Assembly: GCA_022842885.1 (NCBI GenBank)
Contig: JALHOR010000003.1
Location: 1 to 64,000, forward strand
Direction: 5' to 3'
DNA length: 64,000 nucleotides
Source of the DNA: Anaerolineae bacterium
GTDB taxonomy: Bacteria > Chloroflexota > Anaerolineae > Aggregatilineales > Phototrophicaceae
The notes under the pieces were generated by a model. That model saw only the letters and a program-made list of their open reading frames with translations, was not told the DNA's origin and did not search any database. This document shows positions 17,154 through 25,348 of the stretch, one piece after another (the first letter of the stretch is position 1; each line of letters begins with the position of its first letter). The translations under genes and the position numbers were made by a program.

Positions 17154-17878
17154 ACAATGCCCCCGGTCACATTGGCATACGTGCGCGGTAAATCGGGCGA
17201 CGTTGGCGTATCACACGCGATGCTGCCCCGATAAATAATGACAGCGCGTTCTGCTAATTGGGCAGCACTCTCTAGGTGATGGGTCGTCATGATGATGGTA
17301 TGCCCCTCCTGATGGGCTTCTAGCAGCAAATTATCGAGAATGGTCATCGCATCACGGTCAAGCCCGGTATGGGGTTCATCAAAAAGTAACACATGCGGGT
17401 CATGCAGTAAGGCGCGGGCAATGCTCAGGCGTTGCAGCATCCCGCGCGAAAAAGTGCGGACGAGTGTCTCTGCCCGTTTGAATAAGCCCACGCGCTTGAG
17501 CAGCAGGTCAATGCGCGGTGGGATGTCTTGGGGAGGCAGATGATACAAGCGAGCGAAAAAACGTAAATTTTCACGGGCTGTCAGGTTATCGTAGAGCAGC
17601 GGTTTGTGGCTGACCATGCCGATTTGCGCCCGTATCGCTTCGGTTTCTTGGGGAATTTGCCAACCGCCAATACGAATTGTCCCAGCCGTTGGCTTGATAA
17701 GACCCGCGATGAGGCGCAATAACGTCGTTTTGCCGCTGCCATTAGGACCCAACAGTGCCACAAATTGCCCACGCGGAATATCCAAATCTAAAGGTTTCAG
17801 GACAGGTAACACATCATAAGTTTTGGCAAGATTGCGAACTTCAATGATATTGGGTGAAGAGTCGCTCATGATAACCAT
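17150..17878 (-). CDS. ccmA: Haem exporter ATP-binding subunit CcmA
   Basis: ABC ATPase that drives release of haem-loaded CcmE. Walker A is GPNGSGKTT, Q-loop region IGMVSHKPLLYDNLT, signature FSRGMLQRLSIAR, Walker B HVLLFDEPHTGLD and H-loop TTHH. A second ATG (17869, MSDSSPN) is an equally good start; neither has a strong ribosome-binding site. Overlaps ccmB. The upstream gap to the DsbA-like gene (100 nt) contains a palindromic repeat that could separate the transcripts. Confidence 0.95.
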   Translation of the reverse strand: MVIMSDSSPNIIEVRNLAKTYDVLPVLKPLDLDIPRGQFVALLGPNGSGKTTLLRLIAGLIKPTAGTIRIGGWQIPQETEAIRAQIGMVSHKPLLYDNLTARENLRFFARLYHLPPQDIPPRIDLLLKRVGLFKRAETLVRTFSRGMLQRLSIARALLHDPHVLLFDEPHTGLDRDAMTILDNLLLEAHQEGHTIIMTTHHLESAAQLAERAVIIYRGSIACDTPTSPDLPRTYANVTGGIV

Positions 17879-17930
17879 TCGGAGTGGACAGATTAGATGG
17901 TCATATTATGCGGATAAGCGCGGGGATAGA

Positions 17931-17961
17931 GTAGGGGCGAATGTCAGGTATTTGCCCCTAC
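17931..17961. repeat. GTAGGGGC palindromic element, diverged copy
   Basis: GTAGGGGCGAAT (17931-17942) pairs with ATTTGCCCCTAC (17950-17961) with one G-T wobble. Related to the perfect palindromes at 57035, 60034 and 61719. It lies between the DsbA-like stop and ccmA and may work as a transcription attenuator. Confidence 0.7.
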
Positions 17962-17978
17962 AAATGACGCGAATAAGA

Positions 17979-19208
17979 TTAAAAACCCTCGCCAATCGCG
18001 GTTGGTTCTACGGTAGCTTCGGCAGTGCCTTCGCTGGTAACTTCGGCTTCGGGCGTGGCATTGGCGGCGGCGATAAGCGCATCATCAATCAACTGCGTCA
18101 GCACTTCGGGCGTCCAATTGATAATCGTGCCATTCAGCAAAACCGTTGGTGTTCCGGTGAAGCCGGGCGTATTGCGGGCGTTGGTGATTGCCGTTTGCAA
18201 CACGGTTGCCACATTTTCGGATGTCAGGCAAGCGGTATGTGCCGCTGTATCCAGTTCTAGTGTAGTCAACGCATTGGTGACTCTTTCGCCCATGAATGCC
18301 AAATTACGGAAATCCTGCCAGCCAAACAAGCCATCATGAAATTCCCAAAAAGCATTTTGTTCTGCCGCACACAGTGCCGCCCGTGCCGCAAATTCGCCAT
18401 TGGGGATGCTGCCCGTGCCATAAATCGGCACATAGATAAACAAGACTTCGTCCGCCTGAATGCGTTCTAAAATGACGGGGAAGGCAAAATCATGAAAACT
18501 GCGGCACGCCGGACAATCAAAACTGCTGATTTCAATAATCGTCACCGGGGCATCAGGGTTGCCCAATTGGGGAAAACCTTCGGCGCTGCGGCTTTGCGGA
18601 ATATCGGTGTAGCGTTCCTGAATATCATCTGGCAATGGGGCGCTCATATCCACTTCCAGCGTTAAGAGCGTTTCTAGGATTTGTGTTTCATAAACGTCAA
18701 TCACGCCCAGTTGGGTGGTCGCCACCAGCGCAAAAATCAGCGTATCATCATTCAAAAAACGCACATAGGCGGCTGAATCAGATTCGGGGTCGCTGGTGTT
18801 GACTTTGGCGAAAGAAGTATCTGCAATCTCGATGTCGGTTATTTCGGCGGCTTCCTGTCCTTCTGGCACAGGTATCGCTTCCAAAAATTCACGTCCGGTT
18901 TGCATGGCTTGGAATTCTGGCGGCAACGTGATTTTGCTCAACACATTGATTTGGACTAAGACCGCATCAGGCGGTAAAGTGGAGTCTGCGGTAGACGCCA
19001 TCAAATCCACATTGGACAAAATCGGTTCGCCGCGCTGTCCTTCAATCAGATACCATCCTTCTGGCACTTGCAGCGAAACAGCGCCCACCGTGATTTTGCC
19101 ATCTGCGTCCGGTGTGGCTTCGGGCGTGGCATCCTGCGCGACGATTACTGCTGATGTGACCAACAGTAGTGCCACTAAGAGCAGGCGGCGAAAATGAAGA
19201 AAAAACAT
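17979..19208 (-). CDS. Exported DsbA/thioredoxin-fold oxidoreductase
   Basis: A 409-residue exported protein. Signal peptide RRLLLVALLLVTSAVIVAQ. Residues ~35-200 are a beta-rich extra domain of unknown role. Residues ~215-375 are a DsbA-like thioredoxin domain: EISSFDCPACRSFHDF with active-site Cys232 and Cys235, FIYVPIYG, EFAARAALCAAEQNAFWEFHDGLFGWQDF and the cis-Pro segment FTGTPTVLLNG. The tail is low-complexity (EAEVTSEGTAEATVE). Placed among ccm genes it could handle apocytochrome c thiols in place of a CcmG, but a general disulfide role is equally possible. Separated by 20 nt from the upstream cytochrome c gene. Confidence 0.9.
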   Translation of the reverse strand: MFFLHFRRLLLVALLLVTSAVIVAQDATPEATPDADGKITVGAVSLQVPEGWYLIEGQRGEPILSNVDLMASTADSTLPPDAVLVQINVLSKITLPPEFQAMQTGREFLEAIPVPEGQEAAEITDIEIADTSFAKVNTSDPESDSAAYVRFLNDDTLIFALVATTQLGVIDVYETQILETLLTLEVDMSAPLPDDIQERYTDIPQSRSAEGFPQLGNPDAPVTIIEISSFDCPACRSFHDFAFPVILERIQADEVLFIYVPIYGTGSIPNGEFAARAALCAAEQNAFWEFHDGLFGWQDFRNLAFMGERVTNALTTLELDTAAHTACLTSENVATVLQTAITNARNTPGFTGTPTVLLNGTIINWTPEVLTQLIDDALIAAANATPEAEVTSEGTAEATVEPTAIGEGF

Positions 19209-19228
19209 AACATAGCCTTTGATATAGG

Positions 19229-20971
19229 TTAAGTAGCCGAAGAATCGGGTGTATTGTTTTCGGGCTTGCCAGACATCAATGCCGCCAATTGTGCTTTGAG
19301 TGCCTGACGCTGCTGTTGATAGGCATCATGATTGAGATGCCCGCCGCTGTGCAGTGCATCTAGTTCAGCAATTTGCCGTACCAGCGCATTAATTGCAGTG
19401 TTGGAATTTTTCGACCGTCCGCGCAGGATTAAATATCCCACGACCATACCGACGATGATAACCAAGCTAATCAACAGAATAGGTAACAAATTATCGGCGG
19501 TGATAATGCCGGGCGTCGTATCCGTGGTGGCAACCAAACTGCCGCGAATTTCATATTTCCAAGTGGTACCAAACGGGATGTTCACGACACCGCTATACGT
19601 ATTGCTATTGGCATCTGCCGAAGGTGCTTTTTGTAGGCGCTCATCTAGAATCAGCAATGTAGGTGGGGTGAGGGTAAAATTTATTGTGCCATCTATCGCA
19701 TTAGTGACAGGCTGGTCAATCACAGCACCTTCGGTATACGGGACAAAATAAATGACTTGCATCGTGTGGTCGCCCGGCAGCAAAAACTGCGTATCCACGA
19801 TGATGTCCTGCTCATCCGAAATAACATAGCGGGCCGGATTATCCACATTCAGGACAATTGCCCCCGGCGGAAGCTGCCACACGACCGACGGAAAAACGCC
19901 ATCGCTGATAGGTCGGGAGAGCGTATATACACGGTCAGAAGCGTTGAAGAAGGTGATGCGCTGCGTAAAGACCAGCCCTGTCCCTACATCGGCTACTTCA
20001 TGCGGCTGAACGATGGTATCAATCTGACGAATTGTGACCACAAATGGGTCTTCAGTGATGTCGTATAGCGTGATAGGCAAGTCAGTCTCGATAGATAATT
20101 CAGCAGCGGTCAACACATCACTGGCGAAAACCCGGTCTTGATAAAAAATCACCGTCACATAAGCAAAATCGGCATCAACAGGTACGTTCTCAAATATATA
20201 GCTGTTATCTGGCAGCAGCGTCGTGGTTTGTGCTTGGATACCAACATCAGGATTGCCATAACGCAGCGCCACCATTGCGCCTGCTGGAACACTCGCGCCA
20301 GCGGTTTGATTGGTGATGATGCCGCGAATGGTAATGGATTCTGGCAAAGGTTCGGCGGTCACTTCGGGGGCGAGTGCGCCACCTACAAACGCTGAAATGC
20401 GCCAATGTGCCACAACGCCACGTAAATCGCTATCGCTAAAACTATTGCCGGGACGATTTTTGAGCGCATTGACTAAATCAACATCGCTTTGTAAATACAT
20501 ATTTTCGGCAGTTGGGCGCGTGTCTTCTGGCAGGGTGGGCGCAAGTTGTGCGCCGGTAGTGACTTGCTCTGGGCTATATGCCAGCGTATAAGCATATAAT
20601 GCCACATCCCATCGTTCTTGCTCGGTGAGCGTCTCATTCCAAGGGGGCATCAGGTTTTGCAAATTGCCAAAGGTGATGACATTATAGTATCGCTGCGGCG
20701 TTTGTGCGCCAACATGGGCGCTGTTCAGGAAAGAGGGCATAGCGGGAATTTGCCCGTTCAGCACCAATTCGCCTTGCCCATTGCCGTTCTCACCATGACA
20801 AGCGATGCAGTGCTGCGCGAAAAGGCGTGCGCCATTGGCGATGTCGGGTGGCGTGGCAGGCGCAACAGCTTCTGGGGGTAGGGTAGCAACAATCACCGGG
20901 TCGCCCGCCAAACCGCCACACCCCGCCAAAACCATGCTGAAAAACAGCAAAATGAGACAATATTTTGTCAC
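19229..20971 (-). CDS. Cytochrome c lipoprotein with large beta domain and C-terminal membrane helix
   Basis: A 580-residue exported lipoprotein: signal and lipobox SMVLAGCGG (Cys18). A class-I cytochrome c domain follows (~43-135), with haem motif CIACH (Cys55, Cys58, His59) and probable axial Met in NLMPPW. Then come ~300 residues of beta-sandwich character, partly carboxypeptidase-regulatory-like (TIRGIITNQTAGASVPAGAMVALRYGN split across it). One membrane helix near the C-terminus (LLISLVIIVGMVVGYLIL) is followed by a short-coil cytoplasmic region resembling SHOCT/coiled tails (IAELDALHSGGHLNHDAYQQQ). Being anchored at both ends is unusual. Likely a membrane-bound electron carrier matured by the neighbouring ccm genes. 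Confidence 0.88.
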   Translation of the reverse strand: MTKYCLILLFFSMVLAGCGGLAGDPVIVATLPPEAVAPATPPDIANGARLFAQHCIACHGENGNGQGELVLNGQIPAMPSFLNSAHVGAQTPQRYYNVITFGNLQNLMPPWNETLTEQERWDVALYAYTLAYSPEQVTTGAQLAPTLPEDTRPTAENMYLQSDVDLVNALKNRPGNSFSDSDLRGVVAHWRISAFVGGALAPEVTAEPLPESITIRGIITNQTAGASVPAGAMVALRYGNPDVGIQAQTTTLLPDNSYIFENVPVDADFAYVTVIFYQDRVFASDVLTAAELSIETDLPITLYDITEDPFVVTIRQIDTIVQPHEVADVGTGLVFTQRITFFNASDRVYTLSRPISDGVFPSVVWQLPPGAIVLNVDNPARYVISDEQDIIVDTQFLLPGDHTMQVIYFVPYTEGAVIDQPVTNAIDGTINFTLTPPTLLILDERLQKAPSADANSNTYSGVVNIPFGTTWKYEIRGSLVATTDTTPGIITADNLLPILLISLVIIVGMVVGYLILRGRSKNSNTAINALVRQIAELDALHSGGHLNHDAYQQQRQALKAQLAALMSGKPENNTPDSSAT

Positions 20972-20989
20972 ATGCTTGCCTTTGAGAAT

Positions 20990-21184
20990 TTATTGGTTTT
21001 CGAGTTGTTTCGGTGGACAGGGGACACTGCCATAAGAACAGAAGACGCAGCAATCACCCGCTTGTGGTTTTAACACCGTACCACACGCTGTACAGGTATA
21101 CCGAACTTGGCAATACTCTTCCGGCATGGTTTCCGTCTTGGCGACTTGACATGCCGGACAAGTAATCGTGGATTGTAAGTCCAT
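20990..21184 (-). CDS. Small cysteine-rich zinc-ribbon protein
   Basis: A 64-residue protein with two paired-Cys knuckles (TCPAC and YTCTAC) followed by the striking segment GDCCVFCSYGSVPCPPKQ. The arrangement suggests at least one zinc ribbon. The GDCCVFCSYG segment resembles a conserved motif in small proteins of unknown function that I cannot name. Located 2 nt after ccmE stop and 18 nt before the cytochrome c lipoprotein, it is clearly in the operon; a thiol or metal role in cytochrome maturation is conceivable but unproven. Confidence 0.8.
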   Translation of the reverse strand: MDLQSTITCPACQVAKTETMPEEYCQVRYTCTACGTVLKPQAGDCCVFCSYGSVPCPPKQLENQ

Positions 21185-21186
21185 TT

Positions 21187-21726
21187 TTATTCCGCGTTTT
21201 GGATTTTTGCCGCGCCATCTTCTTCAAAGCGGCTTGGGCATTTTAGGTTGAGTTCAGAGCCGTAAAAAACGCCATCTGCACCGATTTTACCCGTAAGAAT
21301 GGCTTGTGCTTCGTGTTGCAGCAAATCCGGCATGACCTGTTTTTCCATAAAGATTTTGAGTTGGGTGCGCGTCGGGTCATTGACCGCTTCGTTGAGCGCC
21401 GTGGCTAAATCCGGGTATTCGTCCGGGATGTGAGCAATCGTAAAGGCGAGGTCGCCCGTGTTGGCATCATAAAGAATCGATTCACCCAAGACTGCCCCCG
21501 TGATTCGCACCGTTTGCCCCACATAATCGGGATTATGGACGACTTCATTTACGGAGATAAAGTAACGGGCACCGGCTAATGTACCGGACAGCGCCAAATA
21601 AATGACTGCCCCCAAAATCAGCAACCCGCCGAGCAGGAATTTCAAACGATTATTGTTGCTGGAACGCTTCAGTTTTTCTTCAATTTTTACTTTGTCTACT
21701 GGTTTTTCCCATGTGAGTTGTGCCAT
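21187..21726 (-). CDS. ccmE: Cytochrome c maturation protein CcmE, Cys-type
   Basis: Periplasmic haem chaperone: an N-terminal membrane anchor (RLKFLLGGLLILGAVIYLAL) and an OB-fold domain (VRITGAVLG, LAFTIAHIPDEYP, AILTGKIGADGVFYGSELNLKCPSRFEE). Classical CcmE binds haem through a His in HxxxY; archaeal and some bacterial versions use CxxxY. Here the site reads Cys163-Pro-Ser-Arg-Phe167, so the Cys type, with Phe in place of Tyr. 179 residues. Second gene of the locus, upstream of the zinc-ribbon gene by 2 nt. Confidence 0.92.
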   Translation of the reverse strand: MAQLTWEKPVDKVKIEEKLKRSSNNNRLKFLLGGLLILGAVIYLALSGTLAGARYFISVNEVVHNPDYVGQTVRITGAVLGESILYDANTGDLAFTIAHIPDEYPDLATALNEAVNDPTRTQLKIFMEKQVMPDLLQHEAQAILTGKIGADGVFYGSELNLKCPSRFEEDGAAKIQNAE

Positions 21727-21778
21727 GTGAACGCTGCTCCAAAAGACTATGGTTTATTTTTAACGCGCAATAGGTGAT

Positions 21779-21985
21779 CTACTGCCCGCTGTTTTCATCC
21801 GTATTTTCGCTAGACCCCATGATGAAGCCAATTAAGGTTAATACGCCTATCCCAACCAGCAGCAAACCCATCGTCAAGCCAGCGGGGGGCGTTGGGGCGA
21901 CTTCGGCAGCTTCTTGTGCCAAAGTCGGGGTGATAGCTAAAATCAATAGAGCCGTTATCAAAGCAAGGCGGTAAAGGCGTTGCAT
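21779..21985 (-). CDS. Small exported single-helix membrane protein
   Basis: 68 residues from the ATG at 21985, which has AGGG just upstream; an earlier ATG adds four residues. Signal peptide-like start (RLALITALLILAITPTLAQ), a Pro/Ala linker (EVAPTPPAG), one membrane helix (LTMGLLLVGIGVLTLIGFIMG) and an Asn/Asp/Glu-rich tail. First gene of the ccmE-led series, 52 nt before ccmE. Unknown function; small helper of the maturation locus is an inference from position. Confidence 0.7.
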   Translation of the reverse strand: MQRLYRLALITALLILAITPTLAQEAAEVAPTPPAGLTMGLLLVGIGVLTLIGFIMGSSENTDENSGQ

Positions 21986-22122
21986 AATTGCCCTCATGTG
22001 TGATGGTGAATCGCATAAACTATTTTAGATTGTACCGTGTAATTGCTGATAGAAACAGCGCGGGAAATGAGTTTTTGGGCAAATGAAACGCCCAATTTGA
22101 CTTCCCCTTGTTCAGAGTGGCT

Positions 22123-22131
22123 TGATATGAT
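22123..22131 (+). promoter_or_regulatory. Extended -10 promoter of the GH13 gene
   Basis: TGATATGAT (TG-n-TATGAT), 46 nt before the ATG at 22178. A TTGACT at 22097 is too far (23 nt) for a standard -35. Confidence 0.4.
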
Positions 22132-22177
22132 GTAGACTTCGTAAGGCTCGATTATTCATTTGTTTTTGGAATTAACC

Positions 22178-24055
22178 ATGACTACACTGCTTGCAGATTG
22201 GACACACGGCGTCCATCATGATGGGTCGGCGCAGTATGTGTCGCATCCTCTGCCGAAAATTAATGCCAAAGTCACGCTCAAACTGCGCGTTCCGACCGAT
22301 GCGCCCGTCAAATCTATCTTTATCCGGGTGATGGAAGATGGCGAAATCCCCAAATTCCCCATGGAAAAAGAGGCTGAAAATTCGTTATTCACCTTATGGG
22401 CGGGGGAAATCGAAATTAAACAACCCCGCGTGGATTATCACTTTAAACTGATGACCGATGTTGGTGCGTATTATTACAACGCTATTGGCATTAGCCGTGC
22501 CGAAAGCCCGGATTATTATGATTTTACGCTGCTGGCAGATTACCATGCGCCGCTGTGGGTGCGTGACCAAGTGTTTTACCAGATTTTCCCAGAACGCTTT
22601 CATAATGGCGACCCGACCAACGATGTGCAAGATGGCGAGTGGGTGCGCGAAGGCGTGCCAGCACGCAAAGTGCAATGGGGCGAACTGCCAACGCCGTGGC
22701 GCAAGGGGCGCAGTGTGGATTTTTTCGGTGGGGATATTCAGGGCATCACTCAAAAATTAGATTATATTCAAGCCTTGGGCATTACGGCACTGTATCTCAC
22801 GCCGATTTTCACCGCGGGCAGCAATCACCATTATGACATCACCGATTTTTCCGAAGTGGATCCGCATTTTGGTGGCAATCCCGCGTTGGCAGACCTGCGT
22901 GCTGCGCTGACCAACCGTAATATGCGGCTCATGCTGGATATTACGCCGAATCATGTGGGGGTAACGCATCATTGGTTTGTGGCAGCGGAAAAAAATCATA
23001 CTGCGCCAGAGGCAGCGTATTTTTTTTATGATGCGGACAAGCAATTTTTTGAAACATGGCTCGGTGTGCCATCGCTCCTCAAATTGAATTACAGCAGCCC
23101 AAAATTGCGCGATTTGATGTATCGCCAACCCGATTCGGCACTGCGACGCTGGCTGCAACCACCGTATGCTATTGATGCATGGCGTTTGGATGTGGCGAAC
23201 ATGACGGGCAATTTACGCATGTTGCAATTGGATCATGATGTGTGGGAAGAAATGCGCCCGTACCTCAAAAATGATAACCCGGATATTTACATCATGGGTG
23301 AATATTTTATGGATGGCACGCCGCATACGCAGGGCGATGAACTGGATGCCACCATGAATTATCAGGGCTTTAATATTCCGGTGCGGCGCTGGCTTGGGGG
23401 TGAAGATATTGGTGTTGCTGATGAACAACCCTATGGCGATACCCACTTGCTGCCCACGGATGCCATGGCATTACAATGGCGGCGCTTCATGGCGGCAGTC
23501 CCCTATACGATTGCCTTGCAGCAGTTCAATCAATTGGATAGCCATGATACCACCCGTATTTTGCAAATGGTGCGTGGCGATAAGGCGTTACAACGGCTTG
23601 GCACGGCGCTGTTGATGGCATTTCCCGGTGTGCCGTGTTTGTATTATGGTGGCGAAATTGGCATGACGGGCGGCAAAGACCCTGATAATCGCCGTTGTAT
23701 GCCTTGGGATGAAACCACATGGGATAAAGCGTTATTGGCATTTCATCAGCGCATTGTCGAAATTCGCAAACAATCCCCTGCGCTGAAACATGGTGGTTTT
23801 CAATTGTTATATGCCGAAGACGATACGATTGCTTTTTTGCGCGAATCGCCAGAGCAAAGCATGATTTTTGTGGGCTATCGCGGCATGACGACTTTAGCCG
23901 AAAATAACATTCCTGTAGCGCACGGCGGATTAGCCGATGGCACAGAATTAAAAGACCTGCTCAGTGGAAAAATCTTTGCAGTTCAGGACGGCGGTATTGT
24001 CTTGACAGATGTTGCTAGGGGCGCAGCATTCATGCTGGAAATCGTGAGCCGCTAA
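22178..24055 (+). CDS. GH13 alpha-glucosidase/neopullulanase-type amylase
   Basis: Glycoside hydrolase family 13 of the cyclomaltodextrinase/neopullulanase/maltogenic amylase type, degrading alpha-glucans or maltodextrins in the cytoplasm (no signal peptide). The N-terminal ~130 residues form the beta-sandwich characteristic of this subgroup; WVRDQVFYQIFPERFHNGDP opens the barrel, then DITPNHVG. Catalytic residues: nucleophile Asp338 (AWRLDVANM), acid/base Glu375 (IMGEYFMDG) and Asp457 (QLDSHDTTRI). The conserved PCLYYGGEIGMTGG and PDNRRCMPWD follow. ATG at 22178 preferred to the TTG at 22160; 625 residues. Monocistronic, convergent with the glycan operon. Confidence 0.95.
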   Translation: MTTLLADWTHGVHHDGSAQYVSHPLPKINAKVTLKLRVPTDAPVKSIFIRVMEDGEIPKFPMEKEAENSLFTLWAGEIEIKQPRVDYHFKLMTDVGAYYYNAIGISRAESPDYYDFTLLADYHAPLWVRDQVFYQIFPERFHNGDPTNDVQDGEWVREGVPARKVQWGELPTPWRKGRSVDFFGGDIQGITQKLDYIQALGITALYLTPIFTAGSNHHYDITDFSEVDPHFGGNPALADLRAALTNRNMRLMLDITPNHVGVTHHWFVAAEKNHTAPEAAYFFYDADKQFFETWLGVPSLLKLNYSSPKLRDLMYRQPDSALRRWLQPPYAIDAWRLDVANMTGNLRMLQLDHDVWEEMRPYLKNDNPDIYIMGEYFMDGTPHTQGDELDATMNYQGFNIPVRRWLGGEDIGVADEQPYGDTHLLPTDAMALQWRRFMAAVPYTIALQQFNQLDSHDTTRILQMVRGDKALQRLGTALLMAFPGVPCLYYGGEIGMTGGKDPDNRRCMPWDETTWDKALLAFHQRIVEIRKQSPALKHGGFQLLYAEDDTIAFLRESPEQSMIFVGYRGMTTLAENNIPVAHGGLADGTELKDLLSGKIFAVQDGGIVLTDVARGAAFMLEIVSR

Positions 24056-24070
24056 ACCAGCGCAAAGCGA

Positions 24071-25336
24071 CTAGGTGATTTTTGTGGCTTTTTCATGCCG
24101 CACTGCTAGCAGTTGCCCAAGCCACCATACTAGGGCGGCTGCCCAGACGAACCAAATCTCAAAGATTTGGAATGCGGGCAGCGCCATATTTTCATGATGT
24201 CCAAGCAATACCAGTGTGGTGACTACGCTATATATGAAAAATCCCGGTGAGCGCCGTAGCGCCCCAAAGGCAATCGGCAGCATCACATACTGAATGCTGA
24301 TTCCCGTGGTGAATATCAAGAAAAACAAAGTGCCTTGTAGACAGCGTGTGAGTAAATCGCTGCTGCGAAGCAGAAATGGATATACGAACAACGCCGCCAC
24401 GAATAATCCGGTTGCGATAGGCGAATTAAATATGGCGAAGCCATAACGACTAATCAGACTGCGATATAAAAACACATTCTGAATAATGCCTGTTTGTCCT
24501 TCTTCCAAAAATGGCAAAAATGTTATCAGGAACAACACTGCCGCCAAACCCAGTAAGCCGAATTTGAGCCACCAGCGTCGAACTGCATAGTGCATCACAA
24601 TGATAGCTTCATAAAAAATGTTGTGCTTGATGATAACGCCCAGTGCTGCACCTAACCATAATCCGCCGATGCGCTGCCATGCAGTATGAGAATGTTCGTA
24701 TCGGAAGTATGCCCAAATGCCAACCAGCAGCGCCAATAATGCCAGATTTTCAAACTGCCCATGATACCCTGTGATGAGAATCGTCAACGGATTGAGATAA
24801 AAACAAGCGATAACAGGGAGAACAGCGAGTTGTTTTTGCCGGGCAATGCCCCATAAAACCATGACGGTTGTGATGTCCACCAAGGTCAAGAAAACACGGA
24901 CTTCAATATAAAGAGGTAAGGGCGTGAGATAATTGAGGGAATGCAACAGCATGAACCAGATAGGCGAATAATTGTAACGAGACGTTTCAGCGTAAACATT
25001 GCCTCCTTGCGCGACAATCTCTGCCACAATTTCGTAAGAACGTTGGTCAAAATTGCCCTGCGTTGTCAGCGCGAACCATAAACGCAGTAGGCTTCCAATG
25101 GCGATAATATATGCCAATAAGAGCGTAGACTGCTGAGAGGAATGATGTTGTCGTCCTGCCCAAATCATCAACCCAAGGTTAAAGCCACTGCTGAGTAAGG
25201 CGATAGCTTGCGCCCATGCCTGACTGCTCGCCACGAAAGTCTCCGGCGTATTTGCCAGAACTACCGATCCCATCAGCAGCAAGACCAGGCATATCAGCAT
25301 CGCGCTCCGCAGGCAGGTCAGTAACATTGTGTTCAT
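24071..25336 (-). CDS. GT-C-type integral membrane glycosyltransferase (mannosyltransferase-like)
   Basis: 421 residues with about ten membrane helices. The first loop contains DQRSYEIVAEIVAQGGNVYAET and YNYSPIWFMLLH, typical of GT-C enzymes that use a lipid-linked sugar donor (GT87/PIG-M-like); a middle loop has FYLNPLTILITGYHGQFEN, the conserved P-x-x-I-x-x-x-x-x-HGQ/F-x-N signature. Third gene of a minus-strand operon after the MBOAT and SGNH genes (12-nt gap), so it probably adds or moves a sugar on the same envelope polymer. Confidence 0.85.
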   Translation of the reverse strand: MNTMLLTCLRSAMLICLVLLLMGSVVLANTPETFVASSQAWAQAIALLSSGFNLGLMIWAGRQHHSSQQSTLLLAYIIAIGSLLRLWFALTTQGNFDQRSYEIVAEIVAQGGNVYAETSRYNYSPIWFMLLHSLNYLTPLPLYIEVRVFLTLVDITTVMVLWGIARQKQLAVLPVIACFYLNPLTILITGYHGQFENLALLALLVGIWAYFRYEHSHTAWQRIGGLWLGAALGVIIKHNIFYEAIIVMHYAVRRWWLKFGLLGLAAVLFLITFLPFLEEGQTGIIQNVFLYRSLISRYGFAIFNSPIATGLFVAALFVYPFLLRSSDLLTRCLQGTLFFLIFTTGISIQYVMLPIAFGALRRSPGFFIYSVVTTLVLLGHHENMALPAFQIFEIWFVWAAALVWWLGQLLAVRHEKATKIT

Positions 25337-25348
25337 GCTCTCACTAAT

